Below, piece after piece: positions 22,036-33,138 of a stretch of 64,000 bases of DNA (the stretch's first letter is position 1; the number at the start of each line of letters is the position of its first letter). Under the pieces are notes generated by a model. That model was not told where the DNA came from. It searched no databases and worked only from the letters and a program-made list of their open reading frames with translations. This stretch comes from Hyphodiscus hymeniophilus (Eukaryota; Ascomycota; Leotiomycetes; Helotiales; Hyphodiscaceae). The stretch spans positions 1,302,001 through 1,366,000 of the forward strand of contig VNKQ01000007.1 in NCBI GenBank assembly GCA_016508695.1, read 5' to 3'. The position numbers and the translations under genes are program-made.

Positions 22036-23855
22036 ATGAGTGTCAAAGAAGTCACCCTCACTCCTTTCACCGATCAAAAGCCTGGAACGTAAGTAATTAC
22101 CCCACTAGCTAATACCCCACCAAGCTAACATTTGACAGCTCTGGCTTGAGGAAAAAGGTCGTCGTCTTCCAGAAGCCTCACTACTCTGAATCATTTGTCA
22201 CCAGTATCCTCCTCTCCATTCCTGAAGGTGTCGCAGGTAGCTTCTTGGTCATTGGCGGCGATGGACGATACTGGAACCCTGAGGTCGTTCAATTGATTGC
22301 CAAGATCGGCGCCGCATACGGTGTGAAGAAGCTTTTGATCGGCCAGCATGGCATCTTGAGCACCCCTGCAGCTAGTCATGTCATTCGAAAGCGCAAAGCC
22401 ACCGGTGGAATCCTTTTGACTGCCAGTCACAATGCTGGGGGTAAGTCTCCCTCTCAGATGGAACAATGTGCCCGTCCTCTAATATCTAGGAAATAGGACC
22501 GAAGAACGATTTCGGAATCAAGTACAACCTCGCGAACGGTGGACCAGCCCCCGAAAGTGTGACGAACAAGATCTTCGCTGTCTCCAAGACCCTCACATCC
22601 TACAAGATCGCCGATATCCCGGAGGTCGACATCGATACAATTGGCACGAAGACATATGGACCGTTGGAAGTGGAGGTTATTGATTCTACGGCAGACTACA
22701 CTGAGATGTTGAAGGAGATTTTCGACTTTCCTCTGATCAAGACCTTCTTCCAGAAGAACCCCAGCTTTAAGGTCTTATTTGATGCCCTTTCAGGTGTCAC
22801 TGGTCCTTATGGCAAGGATATTTTTGAGAAGGAACTTGGCCTACCAAGTACCAGCTGCCAAAACTGCATACCCTCGCCCGACTTCAATGGAGGTCATCCT
22901 GATCCCAACTTGACTTACGCTCACTCTCTCGTCGAAGCTGTTGATAAAGGTCACGTCCATTTCGGAGCTGCCAGTGATGGCGATGGAGACCGAAACATGA
23001 TTTACGGAGAGAATGCCTTTGTTTCACCTGGTGACAGTCTAGCAATCATTGCACACCACGCACAATCCATCCCTTACTTCAAAAAACAAGGCGTCTATGG
23101 TCTCGCACGCAGTATGCCAACTTCTGGTGCGGTTGACTTGGTTGCCAAGGCTCAGGGTTTGAATTGCTACGAGGTGCCAACAGGATGGAAGTTCTTCTGC
23201 GCATTATTTGATGCTGATAAGCTGTCCATTTGCGGCGAGGAATCTTTCGGTACTGGTAGCAACCATATTCGTGAGAAGGATGGTCTCTGGGCTGTCGTCG
23301 CGTGGTTGAACATCATCGCTGCTATTGGCGAGTCCAACCCTGGCGTGACGCCCAGCATTGCCAGGATCCAAAACGATTTTTGGACTACATATGGTCGAAC
23401 TTTCTTCACGAGGTACGATTACGAGAACGTCAGCTCAGAGGGTGCTGCCCAACTTGTCAAGGATTTAGATACGAAGATCCAAAACAAGTCATTTGTAGGA
23501 TCGAAGATTGGCGGTAAGATTTCTCGCCACCAAGAGTCCAGATGAGTACTAATGTCTTACAGACCGCACAGTAAAAGAAGCTGGTGACTTCTCTTACACT
23601 GATCTTGACGGAAGCATCTCCCCCAACCAAGGACTTTACGTCAAGTTCTCTGATGGCTCCCGCATCGTCGTCCGCCTCTCCGGAACCGGCAGCTCAGGAG
23701 CTACGATCAGACTGTACATCGAGAAGCATACAAGCGATGAGAAGACCTATAGCTTGGATGCACAAGATTACCTGAAAGACAACATCTCATTCGCCACTGA
23801 GCTTTTGAAGTTCAAGGAGTATGTTGGACGAACTGAGCCTGATGTCAAGACATAA
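22036..23855 (+). CDS. PGM2: Phosphoglucomutase (glucose-1-phosphate / glucose-6-phosphate)
   Basis: Cytosolic enzyme interconverting glucose 1- and 6-phosphate, linking glycolysis with UDP-glucose, glycogen, trehalose and cell-wall synthesis. Exons 22036-22088, 22139-22440, 22497-23513 and 23563-23855 give 554 residues, the standard eukaryotic length. Key sites: GTSGLRKK at the N-terminus (phosphate contact), phosphoserine loop LLTASHNAGGPKNDFG, metal-binding loop ASDGDGDRNM, sugar-binding loop SICGEESFGTGSNHIREKDG and C-terminal phosphate loop RLSGTGSSGATIRLY. The loop reads HNAGG where HNPGG is commoner, a known kind of variation. All exon joins preserve conserved sequence. Strong call. 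Confidence 0.97.
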
Positions 23856-24450
23856 AGTGCTGAATATAGAAATTTATGGAGGGGGTGATTGGTAATGAAA
23901 GCAAAAGGGGGCTAGAAATGATCGTGTTGGTGAATCATTGAGCGCGTTGAACTTGTTACATTGCATTCTACAAACTGGAACGTAGTCAATGACTGACAAT
24001 CCTTCTTGCCTCTTCCTCCATTCTCGTTCACTAAGAGAGTATAGAAGCATCTGGATGTGAGACGGTCCCTTGTAGCCCTCCTATCAGAGACGTTCAAGAG
24101 AGAAGAAAAGGGCAATGGATAGCAAGCAGTTTGCTGATGCCTTAGTGGTCAGTTCATGTAATAACAAACCGCTCACCTGCGCAGACTTGCAGTAATGCAT
24201 GACCTGAAAAGAGTAATTTCTGAATGTACAAAGAAGATGATCAGTAACCATTTCGTATTGGGAAAGAATCTGAATGATTCGCATCTCGTATGAAGAAGTT
24301 TTAGGTATCCTAAAAATAGCTTGCCCCTGAATTCGCTTGATTAGTGATGAGGCTAATCACCACAGCCTTGTTGGAGCCTTATCGGCGCTCCTACAAAGAT
24401 GGCCAGCTTCTCCATTCAACGATCAGAAAACGGTCGAAAATCTCGGAACG
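23856..24450. other. Intergenic region, PGM to membrane protein gene
   Basis: 595 bases; no gene, repeat or RNA is seen. The reading frame of the next gene extends upstream to about 24337 without an ATG, so the start is set at the first ATG. Confidence 0.4.
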
Positions 24451-25644
24451 ATGGCTTCTGAGAGAGGGTCATCGGCAATGTACGGGCCATGGAGACTGTT
24501 CCGCGTCGTCTTCAAGATCATTCTGTTCGGCACTTTGGCTTGGTTCCTGCTCGCCTTGCTATGGGCCTTCCTCCCGTCCTTTGTACCAGAGCACGACGGC
24601 GATAATGGGACCGACTATGCAACGTCTGTCTTGAGATCAAGGAAGACACTCACGAGAATCTATGAGTAAGTTTCGCTGCCAGGACACCACTGAAGTGGGG
24701 GACTAATGTGGGGTCTTTGTAGCTCGAAGATCTTGCACACACAATATGACAGAGAAGGCTTTGCGCTGGAGTATAAATTGGACGCCGACAGACTTACGGT
24801 CTCGGTTGGTGGGCATACGATTCCGATATTGAACGACATGTGGGCGGATGGTTGGGATGGGGACATCACAGGTGACCTTGCAGAGCACATCAACGTCTCT
24901 GCGCGAATTGGCGATACCGACGGGGCGAATCTCCCTTGGTTCCCATTCGCCGACGCGGTGTTGCTTTTCTGGTGGATAGACAAGGAGAGAGTGAGCGTCG
25001 AGTTGTCATTACAATGGAGGGCGTGGCCCACGGGGATCCGAAGGTTGGAGATACATACTGCTGCTCAACCATGGGATGATCCGCTGCTTGCGGTCGAGAT
25101 ATGGCGCGGAGTTCCATCGACGATAAAGGCGACTGTGCCTGAGATGCCACTTTCTTCATCGCCGACCTCGACGTATCCTCTCAGGGTTGCGATCATTCAT
25201 GTTATTGCGCCAACCGCTATATTCGTCAACTACGTCTTGGGAACTGCTCTTGGAGGTGTGGTCGAATCTGTCGTTACTGCACTCTTCGTCGTCTTTATCG
25301 CCGGCTTTTACGGAATCATAGCGTTGGCGGTAATATTTTCTTTCTGGAGATGCTTGAGAGGACCATCCTTCGAAGACACTGTGGAGCGAATACAAAACCG
25401 CTTGGAAACATTAGGCCATAATGAGAGACTGCAGCTTTTGAAGACAGATGTTTTACGGGAGAATTTGGAGGCCCTGTGTCGGAATGAGAGGTTTATGACG
25501 GTGGTCAATGTTTGCAGGAATGGATGGCATCCAGAGAGAGATAGAGCTATCGCGGCTGAAGAGGCGGCCGATATTGAAAGGGCAGTGACAGTCAAAGAAA
25601 AAGGCTCAAAGGCCGAAGAGGTCGGTTCAACTGTCAAGCAATGA
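24451..25644 (+). CDS. Membrane protein of unknown function, three predicted transmembrane segments
   Basis: No family is recognised. Exons 24451-24665 and 24723-25644 give 378 residues. A hydrophobic segment lies at about residues 19-44 (after WRLFRVVFK). A soluble middle region of roughly 180 residues is rich in Trp and Asp (for example NDMWADGWDGDITGDLAEHI). Two close hydrophobic segments sit at about 225-250 and 255-285, and the C-terminus is charged and helical. This resembles a lumenal or extracellular domain between an N-terminal anchor and a C-terminal hairpin, perhaps of the endoplasmic reticulum; that is inference. The 57-nt intron has standard borders and preserves frame. Tandem to PGM with no evident functional link. 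Confidence 0.78.
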
Positions 25645-26984
25645 AAAATCTATGCTGCTTCAAGCACCGGCGCATCTTGCGGCCATAGTGACGGAACCGC
25701 AATGTGACGAACCTCTCCGCCGTCGGCCCTGGGCTTGACACCTGCCTATGCTCAACGATGCGCACTCTTTCTGCAGATGCTCTCATCACGACCAAAGATG
25801 GTCCACCATTCTTGTGAAGAAGCCCCAGCGACATGTTCATATCTACCGACGGAACTTGGCGTACCAGTAGCTAGGATGACTCGTAAGCTGGCCTCCATGG
25901 TCGCCGCACCTTTTGTCTCCCCCTTCAAGGTTATACCTCCAAGTCGCGAAACCCAGCCCAGCGATCATGCTGAAATCCGCGCGGTGACGGTGCCGTCGGC
26001 TATACGATTTTTTGTCCAAGAAGAGTGGATTTCTCAAAAGATCTTCCTATCAGTGACAAGGCTCTCTCGAGGGGTGATGTCTACATACAACGCGTACTGA
26101 GATTGGCATGACATGACCGCTCCTGATCAGTCTCGGCCGTTCGGATGCTCATAACTTACAACGTCGCCTGGATGCTCCTTCGTGCAGGGCAGACGTATTT
26201 TGCTCGTGAGTGCTTAGGTATGATCTGCTCTTTGGATTTGATGGGATAGAAATGGTGGGTTTTGGGTTTTGACGCTTTGCCTCCATTGGGAGACGTGGAT
26301 TTTGATACGATGTCCAAAAGTTAGATGGAATGGCCTTTTCACGTGGGAGCAGAAAGCAATACACGGTTTCCCGGCCGGTTTTTGGTGACAGGGGATCTAT
26401 CTCTCTTTGTCTCATTCGAATGTGATGTTCAGGTTTTAACTAAGTTTCAATGTACGGCAGCTTGGTCATCAATTGTCTAATTTCGGATCCTCTATATACG
26501 GAGATACTATGCATCTTCTGACACCGGACCGTCGGCGTGCATCAGAACAGCAATTACCGACTCCGGTGCGCCTGTTGGTGAAGATCGAGGCTTGCTGTGG
26601 TGTATCACAAGCCTAAACTGGAATCAGTATATTGGTAGGGCTTCCGTGCGAGGCTGCAACAGTAGGCTGGAGGGGTACTTCGAATTCAGATATCGAGGAT
26701 GACAAGTGTTCCAGTATGGGTCCTCAGCATCTTAACCCATGCATGATTACAGCGTCTGGTGTGAACTGACTTTCTATGATTCCTTGTCCTCGCGACTGTG
26801 TTGATTAGCAGAAGTCGGGAATTCAAGGCGTCATTGTCGCGGCGTTCCGAATGCTCGGGAGCAGAGCTTTGCCTTACTGTATTCGATTGCAACCGCATCC
26901 AAAATCGGTCCACTGATAAGGGATTGTTCGCGCGGGCCAGTTCGAGATTTGATTCGACCACCACCATTCGAACGTTACGGGTCC
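25645..26984. other. Convergent intergenic region, membrane protein / MFS transporter
   Basis: 1,340 bases between two 3' ends. Short open frames occur on both strands, including a 48-codon minus-strand frame ending near 25750 that begins with ATG, but none has a recognised family or clear splice pattern. No repeat is found. Confidence 0.35.
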
Positions 26985-28707
26985 TCATTTTAAGCTACTC
27001 TTCGAGCCATTATCATCGATATTTCGTGTCGATTCTACGCTGACTTCTTCCAAAGCTTGTTCGAGGGCTGACTCGGTATTATCGCTCTCGTTCGCAGGCT
27101 CCAAGTCTCTTCTCCTCAATCCCCACCCGCCGCTCCAACCAATCCAGCCTTTCTCCCATGGCCCTCGTGCAAAGCATACCACCAAAGCTGCTCCTGTTAG
27201 TCCGATGCTTGCACTGCCACTCGCAATCCAACCCCCCTCCGCATATAACCGGTTCCCAACAGCGGTACCCATCAGCTGGCCAGTGAAGACGGAAAGCATG
27301 TAAGCTGTATTCACTCTGTTCCTTGCTTTGGGCTCAATGGCGTAGATCGCAGCCCGGTTGGCAACTTGAGTTGACTGTATTCCTACGTCGATTATGAAGG
27401 CTTGGATGATTGGTCCAGCGACTGTGAACTCCCCGATGAACGTTCCGATTGTGACTCCAATGATGCAGTAGAGTAGTCCTAGTATCACGCTCAATAGCGG
27501 AGTGAAGCGGTCAATGATAGCTTTGGAGTAAAAGGGACCCAGGAGCATGGCGGATATCCCGATGAGTGCGAAGAGGCCGATTATGAGCGTATCATAGGAG
27601 TAGGGCGGTGATGAGAGAAGGAATGTCAACGTTGTCCAGTAACTGGTGAATATGGAGGACACCAAAAAACCAACGAGGCATGCTTGGACGAGTTCTGGGT
27701 ACTTGGCAAGCATTTTGAGGATGCTGAAGAGCATACTAAAGTAATTCAGCCCTCCAGGATTGGTACTGGGATAGTCGGGCATGCAGAAGAAGAGGAGGAT
27801 TAGAATGAGGTATTGAACCCCAAACGAAAACCAGTAAATGCTGCGCCAGCTCGTGTATTGCGTGAGGATTCCCGAGAGTAAACGAGCGATGAGCATACCG
27901 AGGAGGAGTCCAGATACCACTATTGATATTGCAGTTGCACGTCGTCGCAGTGGTGCCAAATCTCCAACAAGAGGTAGCATCAATTGAGGGGTTACTGTAG
28001 TCATGGCGGTGATGAAAGAGAGTGTAAGGAAGACCGAAAATGATTTCGTCAAACATAGTCCTAGCCACTGTGAGTGTTAGTGAACTCCTGAGGCTCAATA
28101 CTGCAAGGCTTGACTTACTAACGTCGCAGTGACCCAGATCAAGATCAGAACGTAAGCACGGCGACGGAATATGTCTCCCAATGGGCATAGGAGCAGAATT
28201 CCAGCCGCGTAACCACCTTGCATGACGGTTGGAACCAGTGAGGCTCGTTCATTGGTGACATGGAAATCTTCGGCAAGGATATTCAAGATAGGATGGTTGT
28301 AGTAGAGGTTTGCAACTGTGAATGTTCCAGCCTGTGAGGAATTAGCTCGAAGCAAGTAGCCAACTTGGGCTTGGACTTTGCAATGAGTCTTCAGCCTGGC
28401 TGGAGTGATAGCTGTAAAGCGTTGAGTAACTCACAAATCCAAACAACAAATTCAAACCCAAAGTAAACTTCGGCGGGTTTTCTAGATCCCACCTGCACCT
28501 CTTTGGAGTCCATGTAACGAATTTCCAGCACTTCCTAGCAAAGCCATTTTCTCTCAACTGAGTGAAGCTTCTTTCTCTATCAACACGTTCCGTTGAAATG
28601 GAAGGTATTTCACTTGAGCCTCCTTTGAAGACTTCCTTCCCTTGTCCATTGCCCAAATCTGCATTTGAGAGTGGGGGAATCCCGCGTATCTTCTCCTCAC
28701 TTGTCAT
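26985..28707 (-). CDS. Major facilitator superfamily transporter
   Basis: Plasma-membrane permease of the 12-helix major facilitator type; the substrate is unknown. Exons leftwards 28435-28707, 28119-28331 and 26985-28067 give 522 residues. A soluble N-terminal tail of about 80 residues (MTSEEKIRGIPPLS...) precedes helix 1 (FTLGLNLLFGF joined to AGTFTVANLYY). The loop after helix 2 carries the family A-like motif (LLCPLGDIFRRRAYVL). A central cytosolic loop (MPDYPSTNPGGL...) divides the halves, and a charged tail follows the last helix. The pattern YNHPILNILAEDFHVTNERASLVPT with its short loops suggests a DHA1-like drug or organic acid exporter, but the subfamily is inference. Splice sites are canonical. 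Confidence 0.9.
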
Positions 28708-29359
28708 GGCGAATGCAAGTAACTGGAGAGCCGCAACAACTTCGAGAATGGACCAAAGAAATGGGATGGAAAGATGAGACTTTGGAGCAGAAAGCCATGG
28801 CGTCGTCAAGTCGCAAGTCACTGCGCTCGAGTCGTCCGCTCATCGTTCTGTTGAACGGCAGCATAGTTCCGGACTGAGAGAGGGAAAGATCATGCAGTAT
28901 TACCTAAGGTATGATTATTTCAAATAGAGATCACGTGTGATGGCTTCGGTATCCTTTTCCTACAGCTAGGGACGTAACGCTCCGCACTTCTCAAGAGTTC
29001 TCTACCCGGAGGGCATAAGCCATCTGTGCAGTCGTTAGTGGTGGTGAGGGGGCCGATGAGATAAATATTGACAGATAGGGTGCTCAAACAAAGTCAGCCC
29101 ATATCTTGATTTTCGATATGATTGATTGATGTTTCAGAGAGAGACGGCGGATAAAGGCGGATTGCCCGGCATCACGGCAAAAGACGACGTCTGTTTCGAT
29201 AGGCCCATCATCCAAAAGAAGGAAAGAGACCGGTGGGAAACAGGACGCAGCCTGTGATGCACTGATGTAGGACGACTGTGATACAATACGAGATCAAGCC
29301 GCCAGTTGTACGGTCTGTCTGTACAAGTACAGTACCTTCAGTAGAACAACAAACACTCT

Positions 29360-29484
29360 GGACTCTCTGGACTCTCTGGACTCTCTAGACTCTCTGGACT
29401 CTCTGGACTCTCTGGACTCTCTGGACTCTCTGGACTCTCTGGACTCTCTGGACTCTCTGGACTCTCTGGACTCTCTGGACTCTC
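29360..29484. repeat. Minisatellite, 9-bp unit GGACTCTCT
   Basis: Thirteen head-to-tail copies of the 9-bp unit GGACTCTCT plus a partial copy. One unit (29387-29395) differs by a single base (AGACTCTCT). Because nine is a multiple of three, frames through it read as simple tripeptide repeats on the minus strand (Ser-Pro-Glu), but no gene is supported there. Confidence 0.95.
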
Positions 29485-29599
29485 CTCGGCCTGGTACTCC
29501 CTACCTCCGCTACTCCGTACACTTTCCTGTTTAGCGATAAGCAATGGGCCACGCAGTCGTAGTCGTACTGTACTGCTAACGTCCGAACTATCGATATGC

Positions 29600-29655
29600 T
29601 AGAGTCTCCTGTATAGAGTCTCCTGTATAGAGTCTCCTGTATAGAGTCTCCTGTA
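29600..29655. repeat. Minisatellite, 14-bp unit TAGAGTCTCCTGTA
   Basis: Four perfect adjacent copies of a 14-bp unit, 116 bases after the GGACTCTCT array. The shared GACTCT/AGTCTC core suggests related origin or the same replication slippage context. Confidence 0.95.
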
Positions 29656-30330
29656 AGGAGGTAGGTATACCGGTAGGAGGAAACCGCACTGTCCAAGCTT
29701 TGCTTTGTGGGAGGTGAGGCGATAAGAATCTCACACCAATTTTCTTTGTGCCAGGGCAGAGCACCAGGAGCAGGGCACGGATATTACAACCCTCCTTAAT
29801 ACTCCAAATTGGCATCACAGGAAACTTCCGGTCTTCTGAGGATATCTTCTATCAGCTTGGCCACAGGAAGCAGAAGATCTCGTCAGACCACCCGTGAAGC
29901 ATGAGGGATTTGGGGATATCATCATGTTGTTCGAGCATCGATACAGTGTTGATAATATACCACCTTGCCACCTTGGTCCAGCCTCGCATCGTTCCGTTGG
30001 CAAGATCCACGCAGATTCGCAAAGAGACTCAATCGCTTCTTGATTGGCCAATCTGCTCTCTCGCGCTAAATATTACACTAAAATGATTCCTAGCTGGTCC
30101 GTGCCTACATGCCAAGCTTTCACGATACTGCACCTTCCCTTCCCACACTACCCCAACCTCTTCCAAAACCTTCCGCTTTCCACTTTCCCTTCCCAACTCT
30201 TGACTCCCAAAACATTCCAACTCCGCCCACTTCCACCGCGTCGTAACATCTTCATAGTCATTTTCTCTCTCCACGAAAGTCTCAATTGACTACCTTGTCC
30301 TTACTCAAACTCCAACCACCCAAACTCAAT

Positions 30331-31047
30331 ATGTTTGTAAAGTCAACAATCGCCGTTGCGCTTCTCGCAAGCTTCGTCGCCGCCCAGGGCTCGACCGCCA
30401 ACTCCACCATTGACCCAACCACGGTTGATAACACCTTGAAGTGTGAGTCGACCGTCGCTGTCCATCTCTACCACCCAAGAAACTGACACCATACAGCCCA
30501 ATGGTGCGCCTCCGAAATCAGCACTTGCGGTACGCTCTGTGGTGGTACCTACGACAGCAACAGCTGCGACCCCGTAAGTTTACTTCCTGTCGCATCGCCT
30601 CACGTCTTTCATGCGTTCTTGTGCTGACGACTATGATTGCAGGGCACCCTCAACTCCACTTGCACCTGTACCAACGGTTCTGCCCCCGGTCTCCAATACT
30701 ATGCCGCTAGCTTGGACGCTCAAGTCTGCCAGCAAATCTACTCCAATTGTATCACTGCTGGCGCAAACGACAAGGCTGCTCAGGATGTTTGCACTGCGAA
30801 CCAGAAGAAGAACTGTGGAACGCTCGATATCGCCAACTTCACCGCTTCTGCCGCCCCTTCGTCCACTTCCTCTTCAAGCTCTTCCGCCAGTGCGACCGCC
30901 GCTGCTACCACTAGCCCTGCCGCCGGTACCAGTGCCAGCACCTCATCCTCCAAAGCTGCCGCTGCTACCATGATGGCTTTGGGACGAGAGTATGGATCTG
31001 GAGTTGTCGCAGTCGGTGTCGCAGCTGCCTTCGGTCTCATGATCTAA
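30331..31047 (+). CDS. Small cysteine-rich secreted protein, GPI-anchored type (DUF7707-like)
   Basis: Exons 30331-30442, 30497-30573 and 30643-31047 give 197 residues. A signal peptide (MFVKSTIAVALLASFVAAQG) is followed by a domain with about ten cysteines. It begins QWCASEISTCGTLCGG, continues with TCTCTNGSAPGLQYYAASL and ends at NQKKNCGTL. A Ser/Ala/Thr-rich stalk and a hydrophobic C-terminus (VVAVGVAAAFGLMI) follow, the layout of a GPI-anchored cell-surface protein. The cysteine pattern resembles the fungal family labelled DUF7707, whose role is unknown. Likely cell-wall or plasma-membrane surface protein. The family name is from memory of the pattern and is moderately sure; gene structure is clear. 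Confidence 0.87.
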
Positions 31048-31826
31048 GCGCTATCTGCGATCCAGACATTACTTCTACGAAAAGTGGTCATATGGTCTGC
31101 GAGTACAAACGGCTACAGATTTGCCGCATCAGAGCTTTGTGCATACTTTGTTTTATTGTTTTGAGCGCGTTTTCTTTTAGCATTGGTGTTGTGGGTCGCG
31201 ACTTTGCGCTTCTGCATCATGTCTTCTCGACGACTGTTTTGTGAGATTGCATTGCGTACTATGGTGATTCTACTCAATGGTAAAAGATAATTATGAACGA
31301 GAGGACGATTAATGATAGGAGGACTACGTGGCGAGGGAAGATAAGCACAAGGGAGGATTTTGTGCTGGCATGGCATTAGGAAATGAGAGCCTATACAGCT
31401 AATACGAATTGCATCAACATCTGGAGTTCTCTTGGCAAAGTGGTTTTGAGGATGATCATTCCTTGGAGGGGAAGGTGGGGTTCTCGTCACTTTTCATTCC
31501 AGAGAGGCCCCACCGTCGACAACAACTCAAACACTTGGTTGCTCCAGCAATGGTTTGGAATGGAATACCACAAGTGTCAGATCCTTTCTTCGGAGGAATT
31601 TCTCCCAGTTTTACGCACCATTGATTATTGCGTGTGTTCGATTGTCGTTCATAGGAAGCAAAACTCCATACTATTACCCAAAAATTTTCGCTACGATCAT
31701 ACTCGCTCTTCTTCCCAAGGATAGTGAGATCCCCCACTGAATTTCGTAACCCCTAACATCCTGCTCAAGAGGGTTCCTTCCAGTCTAAATTGTCTCGCGG
31801 TCAGCGTTTGGACAGCGTTATTTGCT
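31048..31826. other. Intergenic region, secreted protein to orphan gene
   Basis: 779 bases between converging 3' ends; no gene, RNA or repeat is seen. Confidence 0.4.
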
Positions 31827-32309
31827 CTAGTGAGTTAACTCACCAACACCTTCAATCCGAAATATCCACTTTTTCTTCTCTTGCCTTCGCGTGAAAATGA
31901 TTGAGGGAGATGCCTCGACCGTGAATTCCGTGGTAGTAGTCCAGAATCCAGTCTCGCATTTATACTTTATCTTGAATTTCAGGCCTGCACTCGCGCTGTA
32001 CTCGGCCTCTACCCCCTCTTCCAACTTGGGAGTCCAATGATAGGCTTCCCATTGGTGTCTGTCCCCAGCCCCGATTCTTCGGGGCGCATTGTCGTAGCCA
32101 CCGACAATCCGCAGGTCCAATACCGTGTTGTTTTCGACTACAACGGATCCGTCGGATGCGCCCCATCCCTTAACACCTCTAGGGTAAATGGGTGGTGGGC
32201 TCACTGTTTTTTGGTCCTGCTCGTGAGCGCGATCGTGTACGTTGTTCTCGACTTTGGCTTCAACGAGCGCTGCGCCAAGTTTTTCTATCAATTCTCCTAA
32301 GATAGTCAT
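31827..32309 (-). CDS. Orphan 160-residue protein, probably beta-rich
   Basis: No family is recognised. The first ATG in the frame (32307-32309) opens MTILGELIEKLGAALVEAK, an amphipathic helix. It is followed by a charged linker and then by a domain of alternating hydrophobic and polar residues (SVVVENNTVLDLRIVGGYDN, GLKFKIKYKC, FWTTTTEFTVEASPSIIF, KKWIFRIEGVG), typical of a beta sandwich. No signal peptide or membrane segment. There are no introns. A GTGAGT sequence just before the stop could be a donor, in which case the gene would continue downstream, but I found no convincing further exon. Isolated in a gene-poor stretch beside the amidoligase gene, it may be lineage-specific. Confidence 0.55.
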   Translation of the reverse strand: MTILGELIEKLGAALVEAKVENNVHDRAHEQDQKTVSPPPIYPRGVKGWGASDGSVVVENNTVLDLRIVGGYDNAPRRIGAGDRHQWEAYHWTPKLEEGVEAEYSASAGLKFKIKYKCETGFWTTTTEFTVEASPSIIFTRRQEKKKWIFRIEGVGELTH

Positions 32310-33138
32310 GTTGGCAGTTGCTTTGACGAGTACTTGTTGGTAGTTTATTGTCGTGTAAGAACTATGCCTTCCTAGAGGAAACAAAGGCTCCTCTTATAAG
32401 AATAAATAAGTTCTCAGCACGTTCTCATGATTTATTGAATTTATTGGTGTTTTTGGTTTAGTGCGCGGTCTGGCTGGCCACAGAGGCTGCCAGTGGGAAG
32501 CTGAAAGCTGCATGTAGTGTTATCAGCCGGTTATTTGCACGTCGACCGCATGTGTCAACTCAGCCTCACGTACAGCTAATACGACAGGCAGCAAAGCAGC
32601 TAGCCTTGCCTGTAGTCACTTCTTTCCTCCATTACATATCTCAGCAAACAAAATATTCGAAGGGTAGGTCTCCCAGTACATAGCACTGTACCTTTTGTTA
32701 ATAGAAGTGCTATATAAATCGTGGGTCAAAATTCAATTGAAGCTCTTTAAAATAGCGCCAAACCTCGAAGACAGGTAAATAATAATAGAAGAGCAAGGGG
32801 GAATCATCGAAAGAGCTTTTGATACTACTGATAAGAAGGGGATAGACGTTCTTTCAATCACAGCTACAGAGTCTATCATCGGTACGTTGCTCATATTTTT
32901 TTCACTTTCACTATGGTCAAGTTGAGATCATTATTGAATGAGAGAATTGTTGCATTGTTCTTTAGAAAGAGAGTCACTTACCTACCCAATATGGACGATG
33001 GAAAGGAATAAGAGAAGACGAACCAACACAATTCAGAGAACCTACCTTGTTGTCAAATTACCAAATTACTCCAGCTAGACTTTCAGCCCTCCAGGGGCGT
33101 TTTCGTTAGTCTTCACATTTGCACTATCCCAGCGTCGT
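32310..33138. other. Intergenic region, orphan gene to amidoligase
   Basis: 829 bases, moderately AT-rich between 32640 and 33060. No coding signal, repeat or RNA gene is seen. Confidence 0.4.

Larger units (their letters stand above)
28708..30330. other. Divergent intergenic region with two minisatellites
   Basis: 1,623 bases between the MFS gene and the secreted-protein gene. Apart from the two tandem repeats near 29.36-29.66 kb it holds no supported gene. The last 230 bases are C/T-rich, as expected of a strongly transcribed leader. Confidence 0.45.

Noticed and set aside
25690..25900. Minus-strand ATG frame of 48 codons starting MEASLRVILATGTPSS
   Set aside because: It has a protein-like look but is too short, with no upstream exon or family; kept only as a note.
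25735..26100. Plus-strand frame of about 120 codons
   Set aside because: It opens with TTG rather than ATG, shows no family resemblance and overlaps minus-strand frames of equal quality.
29338..29544. Minus-strand frame reading as repeated Ser-Pro-Glu
   Set aside because: It is produced by translating the 9-bp minisatellite, has no splice context and no supporting flanking protein sequence.
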